From Pseudomonadota bacterium (GTDB taxonomy: Bacteria > Desulfobacterota > Desulfovibrionia > Desulfovibrionales > Desulfovibrionaceae), in assembly GCA_023438245.1 (NCBI GenBank), contig JAEXRD010000112.1, positions 1 to 17,724 of the forward strand: 17,724 bases of DNA, in the 5' to 3' direction. A program made the position numbers and the translations under genes. Under the pieces are notes generated by a model. It searched no databases. It was not told the DNA's origin and worked only from the letters and a program-made list of their open reading frames with translations. Of the stretch, positions 1 to 8,834 are shown in pieces; position 1 is the stretch's first letter; every line of letters begins with the position of its first letter.

Positions 1-878
1 GCCGGGGCCTGGGGCGCGGCCTGGCCTTCGGGCCTGCGCCCGCGCAGCAGGTGGCAGCGGAAGCGCAGGTAGGCGGAGGCCTCCTCGTCGGTCATGTGCG
101 CCAGGCGCGCGGCCGGGATGAGCGAGCCCAGGGACAGGCGCAGGGTCTGGCCCCGGCGCTTCAGGTTCTCGCGCGGCAAGAGCAGCGTGCGCAGGCGCGG
201 GTGCACCAGCCCGGCGGCCTGGAACCAGTTGCTGTTGCGGCCATGGAAGAACGCGGGCAGCACCGGCGCGGCCATCCTGCGGGCCAGGGCGGCCATGCCG
301 CTGTGCCAGGGCGGGTCGGCCACCATGCGCCTGCCCACGGCCAGGCTGGAGACCTCGCCCGCGGGGAAGGCGATGAGCGCGCCGCCCTTCTTGAGCCAGG
401 CCAGGGCCGCGCGCAGGCCCGCCACGTTGCGGCCCGTTGCGCCGGAACCGCCGAAGGGGTCCAGCTCGATGAGCAGCGGGCGCATCTCCGGTATGGCGGC
501 CAGCAGGTGGTTGGCCAGGATCTTCACGTCGGGCCGCACCCGGGTGAGGGCGCGGGCCAGGGCCAGCCCCTCCACCACGCCGAAGGGGTGGTTGGACACC
601 ACCAGGAGCGGGCCGGACACGGGGATGTTCGACATGTCCGCGCCGGGCGTCAGGCAGTCCACGCCCAGCTCGGCCAGGGCGCGGGCCAGGAAGTCCTGCG
701 GGATTTCGTTTGCCGGGGCCCTGGCGCTGGAGTCGAGGTACATGGCGTTGAGCCGGTCCAGGCAGAGCACGGACGTGAGGGGTTTTCTCAGGGCGGCGAG
801 AAATGCGGTCTTGAGCGGTGCGCCGGTGGGCCTGGGGAGCTGGAACGGACCTTGGGCCTGTGTGGCGGGCTCGGGCAT
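1..878 (-). CDS. Lysophospholipid acyltransferase family protein (N-terminal part, runs off left edge)
   Basis: An open minus-strand frame runs from an ATG at 878 to the window edge without a stop (about 292 residues seen). It contains SNHPFGVVEG near residues 95-104, where His97 sits in the acyltransferase H-box. It also contains FPAGEVSS near 171-178, the counterpart of the FPEG motif III. These mark a PlsC-like fold that transfers acyl chains to lysophospholipids or related amphiphiles at the cytoplasmic membrane. The H-box has five residues between His and the acidic Glu103, as in the OlsA/hemolysin-like (COG3176-type) branch rather than the HX4D of classical PlsC. Two in-frame ATGs exist (884 and 878); the second has AGGGGG at a better distance. 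The C-terminus, which in this branch can carry an extra acetyltransferase-like domain, is outside the window. Genes on the other strand here are shadows of this frame. The divergent neighbour is the binding protein at 1157. Confidence 0.85.
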   Translation of the reverse strand, partial: MPEPATQAQGPFQLPRPTGAPLKTAFLAALRKPLTSVLCLDRLNAMYLDSSARAPANEIPQDFLARALAELGVDCLTPGADMSNIPVSGPLLVVSNHPFGVVEGLALARALTRVRPDVKILANHLLAAIPEMRPLLIELDPFGGSGATGRNVAGLRAALAWLKKGGALIAFPAGEVSSLAVGRRMVADPPWHSGMAALARRMAAPVLPAFFHGRNSNWFQAAGLVHPRLRTLLLPRENLKRRGQTLRLSLGSLIPAARLAHMTDEEASAYLRFRCHLLRGRRPEGQAAPQAP

Positions 879-1042
879 GGGCATCCCCCTGTTCTGGTAG
901 GTGTGGACCTGCGGGCGCGGGTTCGCGCCTTGGAGGGGCACGCTACGCGGGGTGCGGGGCGGGCGGGTGTCCGGCCTGTGACGGGGGCGTGAAATTGCGC
1001 CGCGCCCCGCGCGGGAAGAGTGCCCTTTTTTTTGCATGATCG

Positions 1043-1072
1043 TTGACCTGCATCGAAGAAAGGGTGTATAGT
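1043..1072 (+). promoter_or_regulatory. Predicted sigma70 promoter for the binding protein/hybrid kinase pair
   Basis: TTGACC at 1043-1048 (5 of 6 to the -35 consensus) is followed by an 18-bp spacer and TATAGT at 1067-1072 (5 of 6 to the -10). Initiation would fall near 1079, about 78 bases before the GTG start at 1157. The upstream stretch contains a T8 run (1026-1033). Nothing better is visible between the two divergent genes. Activity is predicted only. Confidence 0.65.
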
Positions 1073-1156
1073 CGGGGCTATTCTTCCCCCGAAAGGCATC
1101 CGGCCCGCGGCCGGTTGTCCGTAGTTAGCCGTTCAACCCCCCAGCCCGGTGCAGCC

Positions 1157-2016
1157 GTGACAAAAAACCGGATCGTCGTTGCCGCCATCCTGCTGTGCCT
1201 GGCCGTCCTCGTGGGCTTCCGCTGGCAGTACCGCGACCGCTCGCTGGAGGCGGTGCGCCAGGCGGGCGTGCTGCGCGTGGGCTATGCGGTGGAGGCCCCG
1301 CACGCCTTCCTGGACGCCGCGGGCGAGGTCACGGGGCTTTCGCCGGAGCTGGCCCGGATCATCGCGCGGCGCCTGGGCGTGGAGCGCGTGCAGTGGCGGC
1401 TGGCGGAGTTCGGCGCGCTGCTGGCGGAGCTGGAGGAAGGCCGCGTGGACGTGGTGGCCGCGGGCATGTTCATCACCCCGCAGCGCGCCCGGCGCGTGGC
1501 CTTCTCCGAGCCGGTGTTCCACGTGCGCCAGGCGCTGCTGGTGGCCCGGGGCAATCCCCTGAACCTGCATTCCTACCAGGACGTCCAGAAGAGCCAGAAG
1601 GCCCGCATCGCCGTGCTTTCCGGCTCGGTGGAGCAGGCCATGCTCTCCGCCCTGGGCCTGTCCGGCAGGCGGCTGGTGCTGGTGCCCGACGCCCAGTCCG
1701 GCGTGGCCGCGGTGGCATCCGGCGAGGCCGACGGGCTGGCGCTGTCCTCGCCCACGCTGGTGTGGCTGTGCGCCAGCGGCGAGGCGGACCGCGCGGAGCT
1801 GGCCCGGCCCTTCGTGCAGCCGCCCACCGTGTTCTCCGGCCGGAGCGGCTACGGGGCCTTTGCCCTGCGCAAGGGCGAAGGGGAGCTGCTGCGCGCCTGG
1901 AACGCCGCCCAGGCCGAGGTGCTGGCCGGGCCGGAGTATCCCCGGCTCATGGCCGCGTTCGGCTTCCAGCCCGAGGAGTACCCCGGAAGCACCACGGCCC
2001 GGGAGGTGGCGGGGCA

Positions 2017-2020
<4 letters not shown>
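1157..2020 (+). CDS. Family-3 extracellular solute-binding protein, membrane-tethered
   Basis: This 287-residue protein has the fold signatures of SBP_bac_3 (PF00497), the polar amino acid/ectoine-type periplasmic binding proteins. It shows VLRVGYAVEAPHAF near the mature start, an LAELEEGRVDVVAAG motif, an ITPQRARRVAFSEP motif and a late GYGAFALRKG motif. A hydrophobic N-terminal helix (residues 5-21) has no obvious signal-peptidase site, so it may act as a signal anchor with the domain in the periplasm. I chose the GTG at 1157 because it immediately precedes the hydrophobic segment. An upstream TTG at 1043 lies inside the predicted -35 box and is unlikely; the ribosome site for GTG is weak. 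No permease or ATPase genes are next to it. Its TGA overlaps the ATG of a membrane hybrid kinase, so a role as ligand sensor for that kinase is more likely than transport (inference). The ligand cannot be told from the sequence. Confidence 0.85.
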
Positions 2021-4950
<2,930 letters not shown>

Positions 4951-4974
4951 ACCCCGAGGCAGCTTTTGCCCGCC

Positions 4975-4995
4975 CCAAGGCCGAGCCTTGGATTT
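4975..4995 (+). terminator. Possible weak terminator after the hybrid kinase
   Basis: CCAAGGC and GCCTTGG form a 7-bp stem with a 3-base CGA loop (4975-4991), followed only by ATTTG. It lies 25 bases after the kinase stop. A GGCC-GAGA-GGCC hairpin follows at 4999-5010. The U-tract is too short for a confident call. In the rest of the 281-base gap up to 5231 I see TTGACT at 5086-5091 with no convincing -10 partner, and no gene. Confidence 0.35.
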
Positions 4996-5231
4996 GCTGG
5001 CCGAGAGGCCGCTTGAAGCTGGCGACGCTGCACCGACTCTCATGGAGGACCCCGGGGAACAGGCGGTGCGCGGCAGAGGCTCCTTTTGACTTTAATTCTC
5101 GACGGAAAAACAGTAGTAGGTAGCGATGGCATGAAGTGGACCCCCCGGTTGCGCGCCATCCCCGAGACGTGATGCAGGAGCGTGGCGCCGTTAGGCCTTG
5201 CGCACATCCTCAAGCGCATAGGTTGCACACA

Positions 5232-6620
5232 ATGAGCGAACCGACACCGACAAGCATCCTGATCATCGAGGACGAGCCCATGCTGCGGCTCACCCTCGGC
5301 GACCACCTGCGCGACCGCGGCTTCGAGGTGCTGGAGGCGGGTGACGGCCAGGCCGGGCTGGAGCTTTTCCGCACCAGGAGCCCTGACCTCGTCACGCTTG
5401 ATCTGCGCATGGCCCCCATGGACGGGCATGAGGTCCTCGCCGCAATCCGCCAGGAGGACCTCGAGGTCCCGGTGATCATCGTCTCCGGCCAGGGGCAGAT
5501 GCAGGATGTCATCCGGACACTGCGCGCAGGGGCCTTTGACTATCTGGAGAAGCCCATCACGGACTTGGCCTTGCTGGACCATGCCGTTGACCGTGCCCTG
5601 GAACGTGTCATGCTCCGCCGGGGCAATGCGAGCCTGTCACGCTCCTTTCTGGCCGAGGGCCCGCAACGGCCGGAGGATTTCGCCGAACTGATCACCGCCA
5701 GCACGCGCATGCGGGACATCTTCCGCTACTGCGAGGCCGTGGCCCAAAGCCCGGAGCCGGTGCTCATCACCGGGGAGACCGGCGTGGGCAAGGAATTGCT
5801 GGCCCGCGCCCTGCACCGCTCCAGCCGCCGCTCCGGGCCCTTCGTGGCCGTAAACGTCGCCGGACTGGACGAGCAGGCATTCTCGGACACGCTTTTCGGG
5901 CATGTGCGCGGAGCCTTCACCGGGGCTGACCGCCCGCGGGAGGGCCTTATGGAGAAGGCGGCGGGGGGCACGCTGTTCCTGGACGAGGTCGGCGACCTTG
6001 GCCAGCAGGCGCAGGTGCGCCTGCTGCGCGTGCTGCAGGAGCGCGAATACCACCCCCTGGGCAGCGACGCCCTCAAGCCGCTGCGGGCACGGGTCCTTGC
6101 CGCCACGAACAGGCGGATCGAGGATCTGCGCGGCGATCGCGGATTCCGCAGTGATTTCTTCTACCGGCTGGCCACCCATGCCGTGACCCTGCCCCCGCTG
6201 ACGGAGCGGCCCGAGGACATCCCCCTGCTCCTGGGGCACTTCCTGGCCGAGGCCTGCGCCCCCCTTGGGCGGTCCGCGCCGGAATGCCCGCCCTCCCTGC
6301 TGGCACGGCTCAAGGCCTACCATTTCCCCGGCAACGTGCGCGAGCTGAAAGCCATGGCCCATGACGCCCTGGGGCGCTGCCCCGACAGCCCCCTTGGGCC
6401 GGAGGCCTTCCCGGTGCTGGCCGGGGTTGCGGATGCGCACGACTGCCGCACCGCGCCCCAGAATCCCTTTGCCGACCTGCCCGTCCTGCCCAGCCTGCGC
6501 GCCGCGGCCGACACCCTTGTCGCCGAGGCCATGCGCCGCGCCGGGGGCGTGCAAAAGACCGCCGCCGCCCTGCTGGGCATCAGCCCCCAGGCCCTGAGCG
6601 AGCGTTTGAAGCGCTCCTAG
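5232..6620 (+). CDS. NtrC-family sigma54-dependent response regulator
   Basis: A 462-residue activator with three domains. The receiver (about 7-125) has Asp57 in TLDLRM as phosphoacceptor and Lys107. The AAA+ domain (about 152-380) has Walker A GETGVGKE (181-188), the sigma54-contacting GAFTGAD loop (227-233) and Walker B GGTLFLDE (245-252). A C-terminal Fis-type helix-turn-helix (about 427-462) includes TAAALLGISPQALSERLK. It should remodel sigma54-RNA polymerase at -24/-12 promoters after phosphorylation. I start it at the ATG at 5232, just before the receiver. Earlier in-frame starts (5136, 5172) add a 20-32 residue tail with no homology features. The Shine-Dalgarno for 5232 is weak (AGG nine bases upstream). 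A sigma54 promoter lies 190 bases beyond its stop, with candidate binding dyads only 8 bases after the stop. Its kinase is probably the convergent NtrB-like kinase at 10668 (inference). Confidence 0.93.
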   Translation: MSEPTPTSILIIEDEPMLRLTLGDHLRDRGFEVLEAGDGQAGLELFRTRSPDLVTLDLRMAPMDGHEVLAAIRQEDLEVPVIIVSGQGQMQDVIRTLRAGAFDYLEKPITDLALLDHAVDRALERVMLRRGNASLSRSFLAEGPQRPEDFAELITASTRMRDIFRYCEAVAQSPEPVLITGETGVGKELLARALHRSSRRSGPFVAVNVAGLDEQAFSDTLFGHVRGAFTGADRPREGLMEKAAGGTLFLDEVGDLGQQAQVRLLRVLQEREYHPLGSDALKPLRARVLAATNRRIEDLRGDRGFRSDFFYRLATHAVTLPPLTERPEDIPLLLGHFLAEACAPLGRSAPECPPSLLARLKAYHFPGNVRELKAMAHDALGRCPDSPLGPEAFPVLAGVADAHDCRTAPQNPFADLPVLPSLRAAADTLVAEAMRRAGGVQKTAAALLGISPQALSERLKRS

Positions 6621-6627
6621 CCACCCT

Positions 6628-6662
6628 GATCAGGCTTTCCTGACCCGATCAGGATTTCTTGA
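6628..6662 (+). promoter_or_regulatory. Tandem dyads, candidate enhancer (UAS) for the sigma54 activator
   Basis: GATCAGGCTTTCCTGA (6628-6643) and GATCAGGATTTCTTGA (6647-6662) agree at 14 of 16 positions and repeat with a 19-bp period, about two helical turns. The first is a perfect inverted repeat, TCAGG-N4-CCTGA; the second is imperfect. Their centres lie about 180 and 200 bp upstream of the start expected from the sigma54 promoter at 6810, the usual range for NtrC-type enhancers. They sit directly after the activator gene. Binding by that activator is inferred. Confidence 0.65.
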
Positions 6663-6664
6663 TT

Positions 6665-6685
6665 CCAGCACAACCTGCTGGTTTT
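6665..6685 (+). terminator. Possible terminator of the activator gene
   Basis: CCAGCA (6665-6670) and TGCTGG (6676-6681) form a perfect 6-bp stem with a CAACC loop, followed at once by TTTT. It has the form of a short intrinsic terminator 45 bases after the activator stop. It could equally be a third protein-binding inverted repeat next to the tandem dyads. Confidence 0.4.
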
Positions 6686-6713
6686 CCATGCACAATCTCC
6701 GATGAGCCGCGGG

Positions 6714-6731
6714 CCTGCTCAAGAAAGCAGG
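6714..6731. repeat. Inverted repeat upstream of the sigma54 promoter
   Basis: CCTGCT (6714-6719) and AGCAGG (6726-6731) are separated by CAAGAA. No T-run follows, so it is not a terminator. It sits between the tandem dyads and the promoter, about 105-120 bp before the expected start. It may be a regulator site; no protein can be named. Confidence 0.35.
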
Positions 6732-6751
6732 AGCGCCCACCCACTACGCAG

Positions 6752-6761
6752 ACTGCGCAGT
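6752..6761. repeat. Perfect 10-bp palindrome upstream of the sigma54 promoter
   Basis: ACTGCGCAGT is a perfect palindrome about 80 bp before the expected start, flanked by a further partly symmetric CGC/GCG. It could be an operator. An AT-rich stretch follows at 6781-6800, a position where IHF often bends sigma54 promoter DNA, but I see no good IHF consensus. Confidence 0.35.
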
Positions 6762-6809
6762 AGCGCGCAACATCCTGCAATGCTTATGTTTTAAACAAAA
6801 TCCCGGAGC

Positions 6810-6825
6810 TGGCACGACTCTTGAG
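6810..6825 (+). promoter_or_regulatory. Sigma54 (-24/-12) promoter of the HD-GYP/PilZ/CheW/MCP operon
   Basis: TGGCACG (6810-6816), four bases, then TTGAG (6821-6825). The -24 half is a perfect match to the RpoN consensus and the spacing is exact. The -12 half has TTGA where TTGC is usual. Transcription would begin near 6836, 25 bases before the ATG at 6861, which is preceded by a strong GAAGGAGGG ribosome site (6846-6854). A sigma54 activator gene immediately upstream supports the call. Confidence 0.8.
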
Positions 6826-6860
6826 TATCCACGGCACTCCCACCCGAAGGAGGGCCCGGT

Positions 6861-7904
6861 ATGGCGAAGGTATTATGCATCGATGACGAACACCTGTTGC
6901 GGCTGGCCACCTGCGACTACTTGAAAGACATGGGCCACGAGGTGCTGGAGGCCGCCAGCGGAGCCGAAGGGCTTGCCCTGTTCCGCTGGCACCGCCCGGA
7001 CATCGTGCTCTCGGACCTGCGGATGCCAGGCGGGGACGGCTTCCTGGTCGTGAAACACCTGGCGGAAGAAGCGCCGGACACGCCGGTGGTCATCATCTCC
7101 GGCACGGGCTCCATAGACGAGGCCGTGAGGACCTTGCGCCTGGGGGCCTGGGACTATCTGACCAAGCCCCTGACCAACATGCCCGACCTGACCCAGACCA
7201 TGGAGAGGGTGCTGAACAAGGCGCGGGAGCGGAAGAACGCCGCCCGCTACCTGAAGGGCCTTGAGAGCAGGAACCAGGAGCTGGAGCGCGAGCAGCAGAG
7301 CTGGATTCGCAACCACCAGGACACGGTTCAGCGCCTGGAGGCGGCCATCAAGACCAGCATCGGCTCCCTCAGTCTGGCGCTGCGCGAGAAAGACCCCTAC
7401 ACCGCCGGGCACAACGAGCGCGTCGCCAGGATTTCCGTGGACATCGGCGTGGCGATGGGCCTGGGAAGCCAGGAAATCGAGACGCTCATGCTGGCCGGAC
7501 GCCTGCACGACATCGGCAAGATCGGCGTGGCACAAGAGATCCTGAACAAGCGAAGCGTCCTCGATCCCGACGAGTTCGAGCAGATCCGCAGCCACGTCTC
7601 ATGCGGCTACCGCATCCTGCGCGACATCCCCTTCGAGGGCCCGGTGGCCATGGCGGTGCTCCAGCACCACGAGCGCTACGACGGCACGGGATATCCCGAG
7701 GGGCTGGCCGGAGAGGCCATCCTCCTGGAGGCCCGCATCCTCGCCGTGGCGGACGTCTACGAGGCCCTCAGCTCCGACCGCCCCTACCGGGCCGGGCTGG
7801 GTGCCAGCGATGCGGCAGGCTACATCTTCAACAACGCAGGGACGCACTTCTGCCCCACGTGCGTCGCCGCGTTCGGACAGGTCCTGTCCGGGCAATCATC
7901 CTGA
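6861..7904 (+). CDS. Response regulator with HD-GYP c-di-GMP phosphodiesterase domain
   Basis: A 347-residue protein. The N-terminal receiver (about 3-120) has phosphoacceptor Asp52 in LSDLRMP and Lys102. A coiled-coil-like linker (about 120-165) leads to an HD-GYP domain (about 165-345). The metal and catalytic set is intact: His184, His216-Asp217 in LHDIGK, His245, His269-His270 in QHHERYDG, the GYP loop at 277-279, and Asp298 in VADVYEAL. Enzymes of this family hydrolyse cyclic di-GMP to pGpG or GMP in the cytoplasm and so favour motility over sessile growth. It is the first gene of the operon and has the strongest ribosome site. Its receiver closely resembles that of the sigma54 activator upstream, so both may share a kinase (inference). 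Activity against other cyclic dinucleotides cannot be excluded. Confidence 0.93.
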   Translation: MAKVLCIDDEHLLRLATCDYLKDMGHEVLEAASGAEGLALFRWHRPDIVLSDLRMPGGDGFLVVKHLAEEAPDTPVVIISGTGSIDEAVRTLRLGAWDYLTKPLTNMPDLTQTMERVLNKARERKNAARYLKGLESRNQELEREQQSWIRNHQDTVQRLEAAIKTSIGSLSLALREKDPYTAGHNERVARISVDIGVAMGLGSQEIETLMLAGRLHDIGKIGVAQEILNKRSVLDPDEFEQIRSHVSCGYRILRDIPFEGPVAMAVLQHHERYDGTGYPEGLAGEAILLEARILAVADVYEALSSDRPYRAGLGASDAAGYIFNNAGTHFCPTCVAAFGQVLSGQSS

Positions 7905-7915
7905 AGGAAAAAATC

Positions 7916-8263
7916 ATGACACGCACAAGTCCGCCTTTCAGCCTCTTGGCCTATGGCAACAACCAGTCCTGCCGCCTGACGGGCACCGCCGAGCACAGGA
8001 CCGAACTCATCTCCATCGGCGCGCACAGGGCGCGGCTGCGGCTCTCGGCCGAGGCCGGAAGCCTCCTGCGTTTCGGCGAGTGCTGCCTGCTGACCATCGA
8101 CTGCGTCCCGGCGGACGCGCCCGTCGGGGGAATCCCCTGCGAGGTGGCCTGGCTGGACGGCCACGAGGCGGGCGTGGACTTCCGCGACCGTTTCGAGGCC
8201 AGCCTGCTGACCCTGCAACAATTTCTGGACCGGGGCCAGCGGGCCCGGGAGGAGGCGGCATGA
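7916..8263 (+). CDS. Small PilZ-like protein
   Basis: A 115-residue single-domain protein starting at an ATG with AAGGAAA 5-6 bases upstream, 11 bases after the phosphodiesterase stop. The pattern ELISIGAHRARLRL (about 30-43), a turn at FGE, then CEVAWLDGHEAGVDFRDRF (about 75-93) matches the beta-barrel core of PilZ, the cyclic di-GMP receptor fold. The usual RxxxR is not clearly present before the first strand, and the (D/N)xSxxG motif is reduced to ISIGA. It may therefore bind c-di-GMP poorly or act as a protein-interaction variant. Its TGA overlaps the ATG of cheW (ATGA), so the two should be made together. Its place between a c-di-GMP phosphodiesterase and a chemotaxis adaptor supports the assignment. 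The family call rests on pattern recognition only. Confidence 0.65.
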   Translation: MTRTSPPFSLLAYGNNQSCRLTGTAEHRTELISIGAHRARLRLSAEAGSLLRFGECCLLTIDCVPADAPVGGIPCEVAWLDGHEAGVDFRDRFEASLLTLQQFLDRGQRAREEAA

Positions 8264-8766
8264 ACGAAGCGACAACCACCGGTGTCACGGACTCCCTGCT
8301 CCAGCTCGTCACCTTCAGGGTGGCCGAGGAGGAGTACGGGGTGGACATCCTCTCCGTGCAGGAGATCATCCGCCACACCGGCATAACCAAGGTTCCCAGC
8401 GCCCCCGCCTTTGTGGAGGGCATCCTGAACCTGCGCGGCAAGGTCATCCCCATCATCGACATGCGCAAGCGCTTCGGGCTTGCGTCCAGGGAGCCCGACC
8501 AGCAGACGCGCATCGTGGTTTTCGCCCTGGAAAGCGGCGTCATGGGCTGCCTGGTGGATTCCGTGTCCGAGGTGCTGCGCCTGCCGTTCTCCATGGTGGA
8601 CGCCGCGCCCGCCGTGGTTTCCGGCGTGGACTCCCAGTACATCCGCGGCGTGGGCCGCCTGGGGGGCGAGCGCGATGGACGCCTGCTCATCCTGCTCGAC
8701 TCCGAACAGGTGCTCAGCGTTGAAGAGTTGGAAAGCCTGCACGGGCAGGCGTCAAACGCCCAATAG
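8260..8766 (+). CDS. cheW: CheW chemotaxis coupling protein
   Basis: A 168-residue CheW-domain protein. It opens with LVTFRVAEEEYGVDILSVQE and continues with APAFVEGILNLRGKVIPIID, the conserved core that joins receptors to the CheA kinase. The length is typical for CheW, and no receiver is fused, so it is not CheV. GGAGG lies about seven bases before the ATG, inside the end of the PilZ-like gene. It lies 68 bases upstream of a methyl-accepting receptor and is probably its dedicated adaptor. No cheA, cheR, cheB or cheY occurs in the window, so the kinase must be encoded elsewhere. Confidence 0.93.
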   Translation: MNEATTTGVTDSLLQLVTFRVAEEEYGVDILSVQEIIRHTGITKVPSAPAFVEGILNLRGKVIPIIDMRKRFGLASREPDQQTRIVVFALESGVMGCLVDSVSEVLRLPFSMVDAAPAVVSGVDSQYIRGVGRLGGERDGRLLILLDSEQVLSVEELESLHGQASNAQ

Positions 8767-8834
8767 CGTCAAACGCGCCGCGCCGGGCCTCTCGGCGCTC
8801 AACCACACGAATCATTCCAGCCCGAGGAGATACC

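Noticed and set aside
51..992. Long plus-strand open frames over the left end
   Set aside because: They are antisense shadows of the acyltransferase, with low-complexity Gly/Ala/His-rich translations. The minus frame has motifs and a ribosome site.
5086..5119. TTGACT followed by TAGTAG as a promoter for the sigma54 activator
   Set aside because: The gap between the elements is 22 bp, too long. At the normal spacing there is no -10 match.
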